In this document: piece by piece, positions 50,427 through 62,743 of the stretch | How the letters are laid out: every line of letters begins with the position of its first letter | Numbering within the stretch: position 1 is the stretch's first letter | Assembly: GCA_027922465.2 (NCBI GenBank) | Contig: BQMF02000052.1 | Location: forward strand, 868,001 to 932,000 | Reading direction: 5' to 3' | DNA: 64,000 nucleotides | From: Turritopsis dohrnii | Taxonomy: Eukaryota; Cnidaria; Hydrozoa; Anthoathecata; Oceaniidae | Position numbers and translations under genes: made by a program | The notes under the pieces: model-generated | The model's database searches: none | What the model saw: only the letters and a program-made list of their open reading frames with translations | What the model was told of the DNA's origin: nothing

Positions 50427-50946
50427 TACCTTATTCTAGGAAATTAACGAAGACAGAAATTAACAATGCATTAAATTAACACGAATCAAATTAACGCGAT
50501 TGGTTTCAATGACCTTCATAAGAGCATTTTATTAACGCGGATGGACAAAAGAACTAAAAAATTTTTGAAACAGATCTTTTCTATATGTATAACTAGAAAG
50601 CTACACATCTTTAAAAGGGTTCATAGGAACAGCACCTAACATTCTTGCAGCCTTTATAGCGCCTGCTATACCTGCTACTCTCCATCCTGCAGGAGGAAGC
50701 TGTGTGCATTTTAAGCGAGGAAGAGAAGAAGAGGTAGAAGAAGAAGAACGATAAAAAATAGCATCGGACTTGTAATGTTTGAAAAATTTATGATTATTTA
50801 CTGAAAAATAACGAGTTTTAAATTTACGATAAACTTTTATAAGAAACTGGAAATTAACGAAACATTTAATTTGCGGGTATTTTATTAACACGAAATTTTC
50901 AAATTCGCGTTAACTTGATGCTTCGTTAATTTCCTGGAATAAGGTA
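50427..50946. mobile_element. 520-bp inverted-repeat element, ACCTTATTC ends
   Basis: Ends TACCTTATTCTAGGAAATTA and TAATTTCCTGGAATAAGGTA pair over about 25 bp, with TA borders. The interior repeats AAATTAACGAA motifs near both ends. A non-repetitive block at about 50598-50720 can be read on the minus strand as LPPAGWRVAGIAGAIKAARM and may be a captured piece of another gene. Confidence 0.75.
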
Positions 50947-51582
50947 TGAACTGTTTGAAATAAAACTGACGGTTGTAGTGCGCTAAACACGTCGCCGTCT
51001 TCGTTGCCATTGCGATTGCTTAAGCTCCGTAATATCAGCAGCAAGAATGCCTCATTAGGACAATAATGAGATGGGGGTCTGGAAAGAGTAGCTGGTAATT
51101 GGCGAGTCAACGAGCTTTCTCACGGAGACTCCCTCGTTGAAAACTGCTGAGTGAGGTTTTCCCACACCCTTTAATATTTCATTATCTGTAATATATATAT
51201 ATATATATATTTACTTCATATATTTACTTTACATATTTATTTGGGAACATGGAAGGAAAGAATGCACTGCATCTTAAAATGTACTTTTTATATATAAATG
51301 ATATACACGGCATAAAGAAAAGTAGTATGTGCATTTAAAAATATTTCCAGTTTTTCAAACAAAAACATAAATAAAACTTCAATGATATGTTCATATAGCA
51401 CATGTTTCCTGAGTACAAAGCGTCCAAATTTCTGCTCACTCGAGACACCAATAAGGAATTCTTACACCAAGCGCCACTATGTCTTAATTTTCACCAAACA
51501 TAATGATGTTACGTCACAAGATGACACGGTAAACTTCTGAAACCCTCGCGCTTCGCAAAACAAGTAAACGAGACAAAGGAAG

Positions 51583-54500
51583 TCACAAAAGACCTAATCG
51601 GTCTTGCTCGCTTATCCAATCGTGATACAAGTTGAGTTTATGATCGTTTGGTTGAATTTGTCTCCATTGCCCTAAGCAAAACATCCGATAAGAATCGTCA
51701 CCGTATTTCCCGATTCCGAACAGATCAATGGGATATTTCCAGTCCTTGTTCAAGTATTCATCCGAAAACCGAAAAATGTTCCTGGCTCTTTTCTCGTGTA
51801 GTCCGAGGGGTCTCATAAACTCTACAAGACAGAAAAGTAGAGGGCGCAAAATAAAGGGTGTTTTTGTGAGATGCAGTCATGGCGTACAAATTTCTACTTT
51901 AGTTTGAAAGGCGTTAACCAATAATTTGTAGGCTGACGCCACACAGAAACAACAAAATACTACCTTATCGGCCCTTTTTACGCCGACCCTTACTCCGCCA
52001 ACCCAAGATTTTGCCTTAACGCCTTACGCCTCAAAAGTAAAAAAGAAAAAAAAAGAAAAAATTTTTAAGCACTATTTTTCACTTTTTCTGTTCAAATTTT
52101 AACTTATACTACAAATGTCTTCTAATATATATCATCTAATACATCGTAAGACTTAATCTATTACAGTTATTTCGTCCTCTTTTTCATTAATGCTTTCATT
52201 ATTTTCTCTAATTCCCTCACCGTCATCTGATTCTAGTATTCTATTTCTGCTTCAACTTCCCCTTCATCTGACTCTTCATTGTCTCCAAAAAGTTCTTTCA
52301 CATCTAAAGTTTGTTTCATTTTTTCAAATCTAAATTTCAACTTTAAAAAATAACGCCGATTTTTTTGAAAAATTTCCATTTTTTTGGCCCTTTTTTACGC
52401 CGGCCCTTTTTACGCCGCGCACCAAAATTAACGCCACATTAGGGCTGGCGTAAAGGTACCTTCAAACTACTGACAAACCTACAGCATAAAAACATAATCA
52501 GTCTCTTCACTGAGACATCCACAACTTTCTTTAACTCTTGTTACTATGACTACAAACATATCGACCTTAATAGGTGGAACCATAAAAAATAAAAGCGCAA
52601 CCTCGATTTCCAACACCTAAGGTACTGACCAATAGAAAAGGATCGATTGAAAGTAGTTTTCCACTGTTCAAGGAAAGGAAAGCAAATAAACTAATACTAA
52701 AATCTGATTGGTTTATTTCTTTTCCTTCATTACTTTCTGAACAATCAGAAGTTTCAATTTTTTTCTGATCGTGCCGTGGACAGGGACAGGGAACGTTAAA
52801 AGGGTCAGGTACTATGCCTTGTTCGGTCATACGATTGTGAAAACGTCGGTCAGGTTAGGAAATTGTGCATTTCTCTAACCGGAAGCAGTAGCCGGGCCAT
52901 TAAAGTCCTTGGAAAAAAATCAAATAAAGCTATATTTACACGACAATAAATAGAATTAGAAAAAGTTCTCACCTGCAATGTCTTTCCAGTTTCGACTGAG
53001 CAAATGACGTGGAGTAGGGTATTTCTCCACAAACTGCCAGAACACAGGTATAGCTGCCTTCCCGGTTGTACGATTCAGAAAGATGGTTGCCACTAGTAAC
53101 TGCCACGGATTCTTATAAAGTTTTTCTTGGATCAGATTGTGCGGGGACTTGGGCGGGATGTAACAACAAGTCTGGTGTGCACCACGCGTGCCTGTCTTTA
53201 CTGTGTGTGATGATATACCACACATGGCTGTCTTCACACCTTGCGACGCAATTCCTGCGTTTACAAAAAGTAACCATTCGGATTACTCGGCTTTATTTTC
53301 GCGAAGAATCAATCACGTTCCTTAATGTTTCTTTTCATCTTTTTAAACTCTGAGAGTGAGGACTATATAAAGCGCAAGATACGGAGGAGACTTTTTATTT
53401 CAACCAATCAAACCATCGGGAATCCAATCCATAGTCACGTGGTCTATAAACAAAGATATTTCGAATATTTATTACTTACCGGAATTCGTAAAATCCGACA
53501 AAGGCACTTTAAAATACGGACTAGCCACTGGCTCTGAACTCCACATTTTTTTCCGAGTCTCAATATTTCTAGATATTTTCCCAAGTTCACATAGAATTTC
53601 GTTACGCCTTGTTAAAACCTTACATCGTGTAGCAGTGTTTCCGTTCGAGACAAGTTTCTGTTTACCATGAGCCAGAGGCGTGTTTCGATCTGGTCCTGTA
53701 AATGTCTTCTTAGCGGGCGGAGTCTTTAAGGCGTCAGTATTCAGTCTCTTCAACAACACGCCAAACGTTTTGGTCCGTGGCGTTTTAATATACTTGAAAT
53801 GAATTCGCTGATGGTTGATACTTCTGTCTGTCTTATCACTTGCAGGAAGTGCCAAACGCTCCGTACTTCTAAAGGAAGCTGATGAAGACGAAGGCGCTCC
53901 TTGAATGTTGCTCGTTTTTGTAGGTACTGGAGAAGAAGTTATATTAGTTTTCGAAACTTTGCGCACAGAAACAATTGGATTGTCAATCTTATAACTTGTA
54001 GGCTGCGCCAAATATTCCAAATTTGTAAAGGAACCTGACGATGACAAAGGCGCTCCTTTAATATTTTGTGTTCTTGTAGGTACTGGAGAGGAAGTTGTAT
54101 TAGTTTTCGAAACTGTACGCACATAAACGACAGGTTGATTGTCAATCTTATCATTTGCAGGCTGAGCCAAATATTCCACATTTCTCAAGGAACATGATGA
54201 TGATGATGATGATGAAGGCGCTCCTTTAATATTTTGTGTTCTTGTAGGTACTGGAGAGGAAGTTGTATTAGTTTTCGAAACTTTGCGCACAGAAACGATA
54301 GGTGGACTGTCAACCTTATCATTTGCAGGCTGCGCCAAATATTCCACAATTCTCAAGGAACCTGATGATGACAAAGGCGCTCCTCGCATGTTGCACATTT
54401 TGACAGGCCCTGGAGAGGAGACTGTACTAACAGTTTTCTTGACTTTCTGAACAGAGAGAATGGGTGGATTTACGAATGAAATCAACTTTTTAGGCGAATT

Positions 54501-55211
54501 CGTCACCAGATTATACGCAGTGGCACGACTTTTGTCATGACTTGCATTAGTGCTCTCAGTTACCCGTGTTTTCACGTCCACCTTTTCACGTACATCTAGA
54601 AAAAATCGAGACAAAATTCATATGTTGCATTGCAATGAAATTCAGCGAGATACACTGCAGTCAAACATACCTGGCAACTCTTTCTTGAAATAAGGTGACG
54701 ACACGCTATTTCCAACAATAACTTCTGATTGGCTATGACAACCATCACGTGATTTTCGCTGTTCCAATCCTCTGTGTTTAGTGATATTACCAGGAGACCT
54801 TGTACCCAGTACTTTTTTCCGGATTTTAAAATAACTCTCATTAACACGTTTGATATCCGTAGCAAGGCTATTTATGACGTTATTGAAGCAAGCTTTTCTT
54901 TCATTCGTAAGAGTCGAGTCATACCAACCACTTTCTTTGTTTACAAATACTGCCTGTTCATAATTATAGTCTGCGTAAAAGACATTCATTAACGACAAGT
55001 CTAGCAGGAACTTATTCAATCCTTTTTCGATACCGTTCATGACGAGGAAGAACTGCTTGATTTCCTCCAGAGATTCAAACACCTGCCCATTCGGCGCGAT
55101 GTAAAGAAACCCTGAGCCATTCAAATCTATGGCAACCTTTCTCCAGTATTTTTCAGCATTATATGGCTGTGATGAGCTGGTTGAATTATTATAGTTATCT
55201 GCTGCTAACAT
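51583..55211 (-). CDS. MBD4: MBD4-like thymine/uracil DNA glycosylase
   Basis: Nuclear enzyme removing T or U opposite G at CpG, repairing deaminated 5-methylcytosine. Four coding exons: 55211-54671, 54595-53480, 53254-52973, 51821-51583; phases agree, 725 residues. N-terminal methyl-CpG-binding-like segment ([20 protein letters not shown]). A long Ser/Thr-rich linker holds four ~54-residue repeats ([15 protein letters not shown] ... NIKGAP ... EYLAQP). The C-terminal HhH-GPD glycosylase: [69 protein letters not shown], and the catalytic Asp in LNLYHDW, followed by a short tail. Two SPYFK-type motifs in the linker occur at exon ends. The match of the catalytic domain to vertebrate MBD4 is strong; the MBD is more diverged. 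Confidence 0.93.
51961..52459. mobile_element. Possible inverted-repeat element in MBD4 intron 3
   Basis: Both ends carry TACCTT followed by copies of a TTTTACGCCG/CGGCGTAAA theme (left CGGCCCTTTTTACGCCGACC, right TAGGGCTGGCGTAAAGGTAC). Pairing is imperfect, so ends are approximate. Confidence 0.45.
53880..54480 (-). repeat. Four in-frame ~160-bp repeats in the MBD4 linker
   Basis: Tandem copies of a segment encoding [20 protein letters not shown] and [10 protein letters not shown]. Copies 2 and 3 are the most alike; the first (gene sense) is the most diverged. Each keeps the reading frame; one has an expanded Ser run (ATG/ATC codons on the plus strand at 54195-54217). Confidence 0.9.
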
Positions 55212-56187
55212 CTAAAGGATGAAAGAAACAGTACATTAAAGGAAAGCATCTTGCTTTCATACTCATCTCCTGGAGTTGCAACATAATTAGCAGAACCTTT
55301 AAAAGCACGGGCTAAAGAACTTAAGATGTTTGAACACAAAATCACTTGTTATGTTATGTAGGAGAATTGACAAATTTGGATATTCTCTGTAACTCAAAAT
55401 TTTCTCTCTTCCAGACGAAGTACAGCTCAAGTTGACATACGACTTGACAAAAGCGAACTCAAATTACACATGAGTCCTAACATATTCTTCCTGTCAAGAG
55501 ACCTCTGTCATATAACCAACTCTCGATATGCCACAGTTTGGTGTGTGTCTTTAAGGTCAGCAATTAGCGAGAGCATATATCTGTAAGTGATCACTAATGA
55601 TCGGCTTACAAATACTCCTAACATCCGACGAGCATTAAAAGTATATGTAGACATAACAACCACCTTTTCATAACAAATAGAAAATTAAACAACGGCTCAC
55701 TGTATCGAGAGTTGGTTATGGGCAAGAGAGAAACCAACAGCTTAGTTCGGTAAAAGTTCGGTATAACCGGGATCCACAATACCGATACTTTATTGGACAA
55801 TTAAAGGACTACCCAGGGTCTTCTTCCGATTGCAACATCATAGAGGTTAATCTTCCATGACTGACCGTGAAACAACCACTAAATAAGGACATAGAGAAGG
55901 ATGCTGACGTAAGCATAAACTATGCGAAAACACATGTTGAGTAATATGGCGACAGAGAAACGTTCTTGTCATGAGAGTTTGTGTAGTGATCAACGTATCG
56001 TTTGTCTACATTGCTGATAGTGAAAATATTTCACGTGTTTTCGATTCTCGATATTTCGTGGAAGCTGCCATGATCGGAATGCTAAAAACCACATAAGCCT
56101 TCTAGATATATATTGCTGGGTCAGCAATTATCCACATGATTGACGGGAAAGAATGAAAAAACACCGTCTGCAAACCATGGAACAGTT
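55212..56187. other. Spacer between ANKRD49 and MBD4
   Basis: Presumed MBD4 promoter/5' UTR and ANKRD49 3' UTR. Contains an inverted-repeat element at 55512-55719. No exon seen. Confidence 0.45.
55512..55719. mobile_element. 208-bp inverted-repeat element, ATAACCAACTCTCGATA ends
   Basis: ATAACCAACTCTCGATA (55512-55528) is mirrored exactly by TATCGAGAGTTGGTTAT (55703-55719). No coding capacity. Confidence 0.7.
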
Positions 56188-57252
56188 TCACGAAACCTTA
56201 AGTGCAGGATCCACCAGCTCAAATAACTTATATTGTGGGCCATTCCGATACGCTAAGTCATACGGTGTATCTCCAGCAGCATTCTTGACGTTACTCTGTA
56301 TAGCTGGATGTAGCAACAACATTTCCAATAACGGTAGACTTTCCGAAGAGAGCGCAGCAAAATGAAGAGGGGTTTGGGAACCATTAGTGGTTGCGTTTAC
56401 GTCCGCGTGTTTGTCCAACAAAATCTTGCATATTTTTAATTTGTCTAAAAAACAAATGGAAAACTTGGGACGAAAGAAAAACATATTTGTGCTCATGTTA
56501 CACCGCTGCATTGCGTCTACCTGAAAAGATTTACCAAAGATTTAAAAAATGATTATTTTCTTTGTGTTGCATGAAACACCTGTTGTTTAAAAATATATGT
56601 TAATAGTTGGTTAAAAATATATTGTGAATTGTTCATATCCTTTAGTGCGTGTAATGAAACAGTGTTGCGCACGAAAATGTTGCACTATATTTCAAAAAAA
56701 ATACGAGCAAATAACAAATTAAGGGTATCTTTACACTTAGAACTTACTCCATCGTGCTGCGCAGTGAATCGGCTGCCACCCGTCGTTAGTTTGAGCAAAT
56801 ATATTCGCACCATGTTCGATCAAATACAACAGAACATTTTCGTGACCGGCATAACACACACGATGTGTTGCAGTGTACCCGTCACTATCAGTCATGTTGA
56901 CGATTGTCGGATGACAATCCAATAAATCTTTCACTTTTTGGAGATCACCATTTTCTGCTGCTTTCAACAAATCTCGAGAAACGTCGTTTTCATTTCCCAG
57001 TTTACCGACAGTGTTGGCTGACGTATATGTGACGCTATTTACATACGACGTTTTCTTTAAACTATGGCTTTGGCTTTCGTTTTCCAAATCACTGTTCACC
57101 CAATCGTAACACTTCTTCCCTTCAGGCAGAAAATGAACAGGTAGCAAACCTTCATCTTTCTCGATATTGCGAGCGACTTCGATAATTTGATCGGTACCGG
57201 CAACTTCAACATTTCTTGAGGTTTCGAGTTTATTAAAATCAACTTCCTCCAT
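56188..57252 (-). CDS. ANKRD49: Ankyrin repeat protein, ANKRD49-like
   Basis: Two coding exons, 57252-56748 and 56444-56188, joined by a phase-1 intron that completes an Asn codon (RWN|KLK, as in the vertebrate CKWNN); 253 residues. An acidic unstructured first ~95 residues is followed by four ankyrin repeats: LLKAAENGDLQKVKDLL, DGYTATHRVCYAGHENVLLY, DGWQPIHCAARW, and QTPLHFAALSSESLPLLEML, then the family-specific end GDTPYDLAYRNGPQYKLFEL. Repeat order and C-terminus fit ANKRD49, a small conserved protein of poorly known function. The first exon's N-terminus has no match I know. Confidence 0.85.
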
Positions 57253-58546
57253 ATATATTTCATATGGATTTTGTGTATTGCTTTTTTCTAGAAGAAAATC
57301 CGTTACTATCTATAATGGAATGAAAAAACTTCAAAACAACATTCGACACCAAAACAACAATGACGTAAAAATGACGTCATAGTCACAAGCTAAGAAAAAA
57401 AAGCGCGGGCATAATGTACGGTCACACAACCTACTTATAAACTGTAACCTACTTATAAATTGTTTTCATCTTACAATTTACTCAGCCGTACTGACCAAGG
57501 ATATAATACTCATAAAATTTACAAATCTTAAATACCTATTATTTACATTCTAAGTAGATATACAAACTGAGCTATTTTACGTTTCCAAGACATCTTTCAA
57601 GTTATCGCAAACAAGACACTGTTTTTTTTATCGCTAATCAATGTCGTTTCACCAAGCATCCGTCTTCTGACAGTACCCTCCTAAAAAAGCACAATGATTA
57701 CACCTGTACCAACTGGACTCGTCTTAGTTGAGAAGTGGGGTATTATTTACTATAAAATTCCAATAGACATACCAGCATTCCAATCGGCGTCAAGTGGAGA
57801 TAACAGCCGCCTGGTGTGTAGCGTTTACAATTCGAAAACACTCCAAGCTACAGATAGGTAACCTCGTCTTTGAACATGAATATCTTTTCCCCTTCTCGCA
57901 TCCTTCTACACTGCATTTTACGAACTCAGGAACCCTGAAGAAACGAATAAGTAGAAAACATATACAGCCAGGGCGTTCACAGCGTGCTGATATATATACA
58001 AATGGCGCTATTTTGCGCCCTTTACGTTTAGTCCTCTAACGACATGGACAACAAGCGTTCCAATATTTCTTTATTAGGTGGCGTATCTCGATCAAAGTGC
58101 TGGAGTATTTATGAGAAATGACACATAACTTCTAAAAATTCACGTATACCGCCCATGGCGTACATCCTGTTTTCAGGTTTAACGCCCTTGAAAAAACTAA
58201 AACGGAACTTTAATAAACAATTGAGGAATCCCACTAAGGATGCTTTGATTTACGCCCAGAAACAACGCCCAATTTTCTAATAATATTTCTATAGGTATTA
58301 TGCTATAAAGTGTTGCTCTGTCCCATAAATCCAATGGAATATATATAAGTCCCTTTACAATAGTTACATAAATGTTTGCATTTCTATTTCCACAATTTCC
58401 CAAACGAAATAAATTCTATTTTCAGCAGTCCATCAAATATTAAAAGACATAGAGATAGGGAGAGAAAGCGTATATAAAAACAGAAACTAAGAGAAACGTG
58501 CATAATAAATAAAGCGAAAAAAACATAAGCGAGTTGGCAGACAAGG
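57253..58546. other. Divergent intergenic region, ANKRD49 (-) and SOUL gene (+)
   Basis: Shared upstream region of two divergently transcribed genes. On the minus strand a TATATATA stretch (~57985) followed by a GCTG|GTATGT donor at ~57770 could be the promoter and non-coding first exon of ANKRD49. An 81-codon plus-strand frame here is not supported as a gene. Confidence 0.35.
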
Positions 58547-59215
58547 ATGGGAATTGTGTGCAGTTATTTCTCAGATGAAAATATATCGAATAAAAATAAA
58601 GTGGAAGACGGGGCATTTCACAAGCCGAAATATTACGGTAGCCTTGAGGGTCCAGTTTTCGTCACACTAGACTACAATAAAATCTACGCAACGAAACATT
58701 ATGAAGCTTCGCTGTGGCTCTCTACAGTATTATCTGGTGACTTTCAGAAATGTTTGAAAACTGGGGCTGATAAACTACGCAAATACTTCAAAGGAGCCAA
58801 TCAAAAACGATGGCATTTGCCTAAAACCTGCCCAATCATCGTGCGCAAAACTTTGAAAGCAGACAACGATGTCGTATCAGCAGGGTTAAAGAATAAAATG
58901 ACAATTTCTATGTTAGTGCCCAAGATGTTTACTGACGATGCCCCTGGACCCACAGACCCGGACCTGTTTTTAGAGGAGGCCCACAAACGTATCAATTTCG
59001 TGGCCTTGGTTTCGGAAAGCTTTCGTGTGACCACACTCGAAGAAAACATCAAATTAATAGAGGAGAAACTGGTATTCAACAACGAGGCTTATGAACAAGA
59101 ACATTGTTTCGTATGTTTCTATGACACGAACTGGAGAGGTGGACGTAAATTTTATGAGATCTGGTTCCAAGGTTGTCGAATACAAGAGGACTACAAGTGC
59201 GTTACGTTCGATTAA
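58547..59215 (+). CDS. SOUL-family heme-binding protein, N-myristoylation motif
   Basis: Single uninterrupted frame, 222 residues. SOUL/HEBP landmarks in order: YYEASLW-type start (HYEASLWLSTVLSG), GADKLRKYFKGANQ, PIIVRKTL, TISMLVPKMFTDDAPGPTDP (the 'FYLP....PP.PTDP' block), FLEEAHKRINFVALVSESF, LIEEKL, and FYEIWFQ near the end. The family binds heme or tetrapyrroles loosely; the direct ligand is unknown. The N-terminus MGIVCS fits N-myristoylation (Gly2, Ser6) with a neighbouring Cys5 that could be palmitoylated, suggesting membrane attachment, which is unusual for HEBP proteins. Absence of introns may reflect a retroposed origin or loss. Two or three extra Cys near the end (CFVCF, GCR, KCV). 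Confidence 0.85.
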   Translation: MGIVCSYFSDENISNKNKVEDGAFHKPKYYGSLEGPVFVTLDYNKIYATKHYEASLWLSTVLSGDFQKCLKTGADKLRKYFKGANQKRWHLPKTCPIIVRKTLKADNDVVSAGLKNKMTISMLVPKMFTDDAPGPTDPDLFLEEAHKRINFVALVSESFRVTTLEENIKLIEEKLVFNNEAYEQEHCFVCFYDTNWRGGRKFYEIWFQGCRIQEDYKCVTFD

Positions 59216-59724
59216 CTTAACAACAAAATGAAAAACAACTTGAAACTCATAATATATCATCCAGAAACTTTCTAAATTTTTGTAATGGTCTGGTTAACAG
59301 AACCTTTTGTTCTCGTAATCACAAGAATCCTCATGCTCTTTTATCTGTAGTTTTCACTTCTACTGGCATAATCAATCCTTCATCTTCCTTTATCTAACAA
59401 CTGTATTTTATCACAATTACGTATTTTCACTCTTGCCCTTGACGACAGTATTGGGTTAAGTACATACTACTTCGGTCCTGGTTGAAGCCATTCCCTGTTA
59501 CATTATTATGAATCTATATTACAATCTAACGTCTATGTGAATCCACTACCAGCACAATCTTCAGTCCCCTCAAGATAACTTATATCTTATTGTCTGAGAA
59601 CTTTTGCTGGTTAATTCTTGTATTAGTATGGAGGAGAATATGTGAAGAAAAGAAAAGCTAGGATTATCCATAAAAATGCAAACGACATGCAAATTCAAAA
59701 GCTAAATTTCGGGTCAAGATTACT
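59216..59724. other. Gap between convergent SOUL gene and INO80B-like gene
   Basis: Likely the two 3' UTRs. I looked here on the minus strand for a zinc-finger HIT exon of INO80B (C..C....Y.C..C....C...C) and found none. Confidence 0.45.
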
Positions 59725-62516
59725 TTATTTAAGGAGTTGACGGATATACAAGACAACCACAATTCTCCACCTGCATTTTACTACATTATACACAGGGCGG
59801 TCTAGAGGTGATCTTCGATAACTTTTTCTTTAGAACTTCTCTAATTACAAACCATAATTAAAATTTCTACAGTATCTTGCTGACATACCTGGTTTGTTTT
59901 TTGGCAGTCATTGGAAACGTTAACTCATTCGACAATGACAAGGTGATCCTGTCATGGTTATTTTGATAACGGATGTGAGGGCCAGATATCTTTACTTGAC
60001 TCTGAAAATCAAAATGTTCTAAAATCTGAGCTTTTTTCTTCAAAGAAGCATTAATTGCGAAGTAGAGGTACTTTAGGAATAAACTTTTAGGATTTTCCCC
60101 AATTTAAAGTATAGGATGAAGATGTTTTTTTTACTAACTTTTCTTGCATTTTTCTATTTCAAGCTTGAAATATTTTCTCTGTAGCGCATTTTAACAAAAA
60201 TTTGGTTGATAAAATAAATCTTTAAGGAAGTCACCCAAAAGTTATAAGAAATTTTCCCTAAATTTTTTTACTAATGAAAAGTAAAAAGTAAGTCATTTAA
60301 AGTAGAACATTTTAAAGTAAAGACCCATTCCTTTTCTTACCAAAACTTGAACAATATTTCAAAAGTAGGACGAAATCATTTTTCCATCATGAAAAGGAAT
60401 ATTCAGAAACAGCAGTTCCGGGGATTTTGCACAATTTTTTTGGCAAAAGTTAAAAAGAAAAACATACATACCTTAGAAACAGGTTTTTTAGTTTTTTGTC
60501 CTTTAGTCAGTAGTTTTTCAATTGTTTGTGTCTACAAACAAGAATGGAAACATTTACAATTTAAGAAATCTAGAAATAAATTTGATAAAAAAAATGGTTG
60601 AGTTTATGTACACAGGGTACGAACGAGACGTACTTTAGTTTCTTCAACTTGCTTTTGCATTTGTTGTCGACGTTTCTTTGCTCGTAATTGTCTTTTTCGT
60701 TCAAATTCTTCATTTTCTTCTTCTGTTTTGGACGGATCTAAAGATGGTAACACAAGTATACAATCAAAATTCAAAGGAGCTGATTAAAGTGGCATTTTCC
60801 ATTTACAAACTTAACCCAAATTGCTTACACATTGGCAGCTGTATTAGTTCGGTTTCTCCGTCACCTTTCTCTCCATGAAGAGCTCTCTAAAAGCATTTAG
60901 AAAAATGACTATCTAATTAAGATATCAGAAAGCAGTTGCCATGACAATAAGAAATTCCACAAATACGAACTTGTCTAGCTGTCATGAGAGATTTATCTTT
61001 CACTTTTTTCAAACCACCATTATTATCCAACTCCCCTTTTTCTAATGCCTCCAGCCATTTGTCTTCTTCATTTTGGTTTCGATTCGTTATCTCACTGAAG
61101 TGTAAACAAAAAAATATTTGAACAAATAGTGCTTTCAAACATATCATCTGAATTGTCTATTTTTGGAATTGCAAGATTGTGTACAATAACTCAAATCTAA
61201 TAACTAGATTTTAATTGCCCAACTTGATACTTCTTTCTTGCCTTTTTTAAATCCTGCATCAGTCTGTTACAGATAAACATCTGATGCCAGACTTTCTAGT
61301 GGCACATCATGAAAAATAATGAGACCATAGCAAAAACAACTGATCCTTCTATGTACCTTCCAATGTTCCTGGGCATTTCCACAACAGATAAATACTAAAA
61401 GATTAGTCAAGCAAAAACTCGATATAAACAACTCCAATTAGACATAAGGGTTCTCTGTTTCTTCAAAAGCAGTATGTGTGAAATGGAAAGGAAATAAGAA
61501 AATTATTTTTAAGAGAGTTATTTTAAATAAGTAAGACAGTATTCTTTCTTTTTTTCTCTAAAATTCCTTTTTCACTTCTTAACCATCATAAAACACATTT
61601 TTTTATAATTCAAGTACACATATTTTTGAGATACGAGAGAGGAATTTAATTCTGAACTGAAAACTAAACGAAAGTACTGAAACTAAAGTGTGGTCATTAT
61701 GCAACTCCATTTAATAACTTGCCTTTCAGAGTCATCATCAAAACAATCTGCATCTAAACAAGAAAAAGACGAGTCATAATGGCAAGTAAAATTAATTCCA
61801 ATTGCCATCAGAGTTTTTACCAAATGCTTACAGGATAAAAACTTTCAAAACAGGTATTACTTAAAGTAACTCTGAATCCTAAATAATCTGAAATTATAAA
61901 AACCTTTGGTGAACAAACCTGGCGACAGTTTTTGACTATTTTCAGATATACTATTGGTATCTGCTTCTTCTTTGCCAGAATCAGATACAACCCTGCGAAA
62001 AAGAAAAAGAAACTAATACTTAACCAACAATCTTTTGCAAGCACTGTAGACTTAGAACATTATACCAGAGCTTATATGGACTCAAATTGTGAAATTGAAA
62101 TTGGATAAGTTTTGCAATAGTTTCCATGGATGTTAAAAATGACATCTGCCAAAAGAAAAAGGATATTTAAACTTCTCACAACAATATTTTTTTGCAAATC
62201 ATTGGAGTTCAAGATAAATTTTCTTGATTCTTTAGCATTGCTTGCACTGAACACAACTCCATCAAACTAGAATTCATCTTTGATGTTGTTTCTCACTTTT
62301 CTGCATAATTTTTAATAAACATAATGTGTTCGTACTCTGTTGTAGATAATGTTTTGCCTGCAAATTTGATCTTCAATTTCAAGCCCCTTGCAGATTCTTC
62401 TCTCAGTGAATCATCGTTTACGACATCAATTTCTTCGTTATCCGACTGTGAGGATCGGTCTCGTCTTTTCTTATGTTTCTTGTGTTTCTTCTGCTTCTTC
62501 TTTTCAGTTGAAAGAT
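59725..62516 (-). CDS. INO80B: INO80 complex subunit B-like (PAPA-1), first exon not found
   Basis: Subunit of the nuclear INO80 chromatin remodeller. Exons on the minus strand: 62516-62336, 61992-61919, 61753-61723, 61094-60971, 60886-60829, 60737-60634, 60001-59889 and possibly 59770-59725; phases agree throughout. Lys-rich start (KKKQKKHKKHKKRR) then GLKLKIKFAGKTLSTTE; the PAPA-1 core EDKWLEALEKGELDNNGGLKK ends at LMTARQ|RAL; a basic helix FERKRQLRAKKRRQQMQKQV; then HIRYQNNHDRITLSLSN. These match vertebrate INO80B in order. The usual C-terminal zinc-finger HIT was not found: the last candidate exon ends within a few codons at a stop overlapping AATAAA. The 31-nt exon 61753-61723 ends in a GC donor (AAAG|GCAAGT). 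The exon at 62516 starts with an acceptor, so the start codon lies upstream. Confidence 0.82.
61719..61726 (-). other. GC-AG intron donor
   Basis: The exon 61753-61723 is followed by GCAAGT instead of GTAAGT. The splice is supported by phase: AG plus T gives Ser and leads into the exon starting GAGATAACG. AAG|GCAAGT is the standard context for this minor donor class. Confidence 0.75.
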
Positions 62517-62743
62517 CTGCAAACATGATAACACTTCATTAAAAATTAAGATTCTAAAAAGGTAACATGAATCTTAGCCTACAAAGACAACCAATAGCTC
62601 CCCACAATCTACACGCTTTGATTATTGACCATTTGTTAATATTGATTGTTCAAAAAGAACATGTAAAAAAGTTGATAATTACAAAATGTTTGCCCAAATA
62701 TTTTATCAGATCCTGCAACAAGGCAATATGAAAAAGTGTGAAG

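Larger units (their letters stand above)
49454..51582. other. Intergenic between convergent genes, two MITEs
   Basis: 3' flanks of POGLUT2/3 (+) and MBD4 (-). Besides the elements at 50207-50375 and 50427-50946, an (AT)n tract at 51190-51211. No gene supported. Confidence 0.45.
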
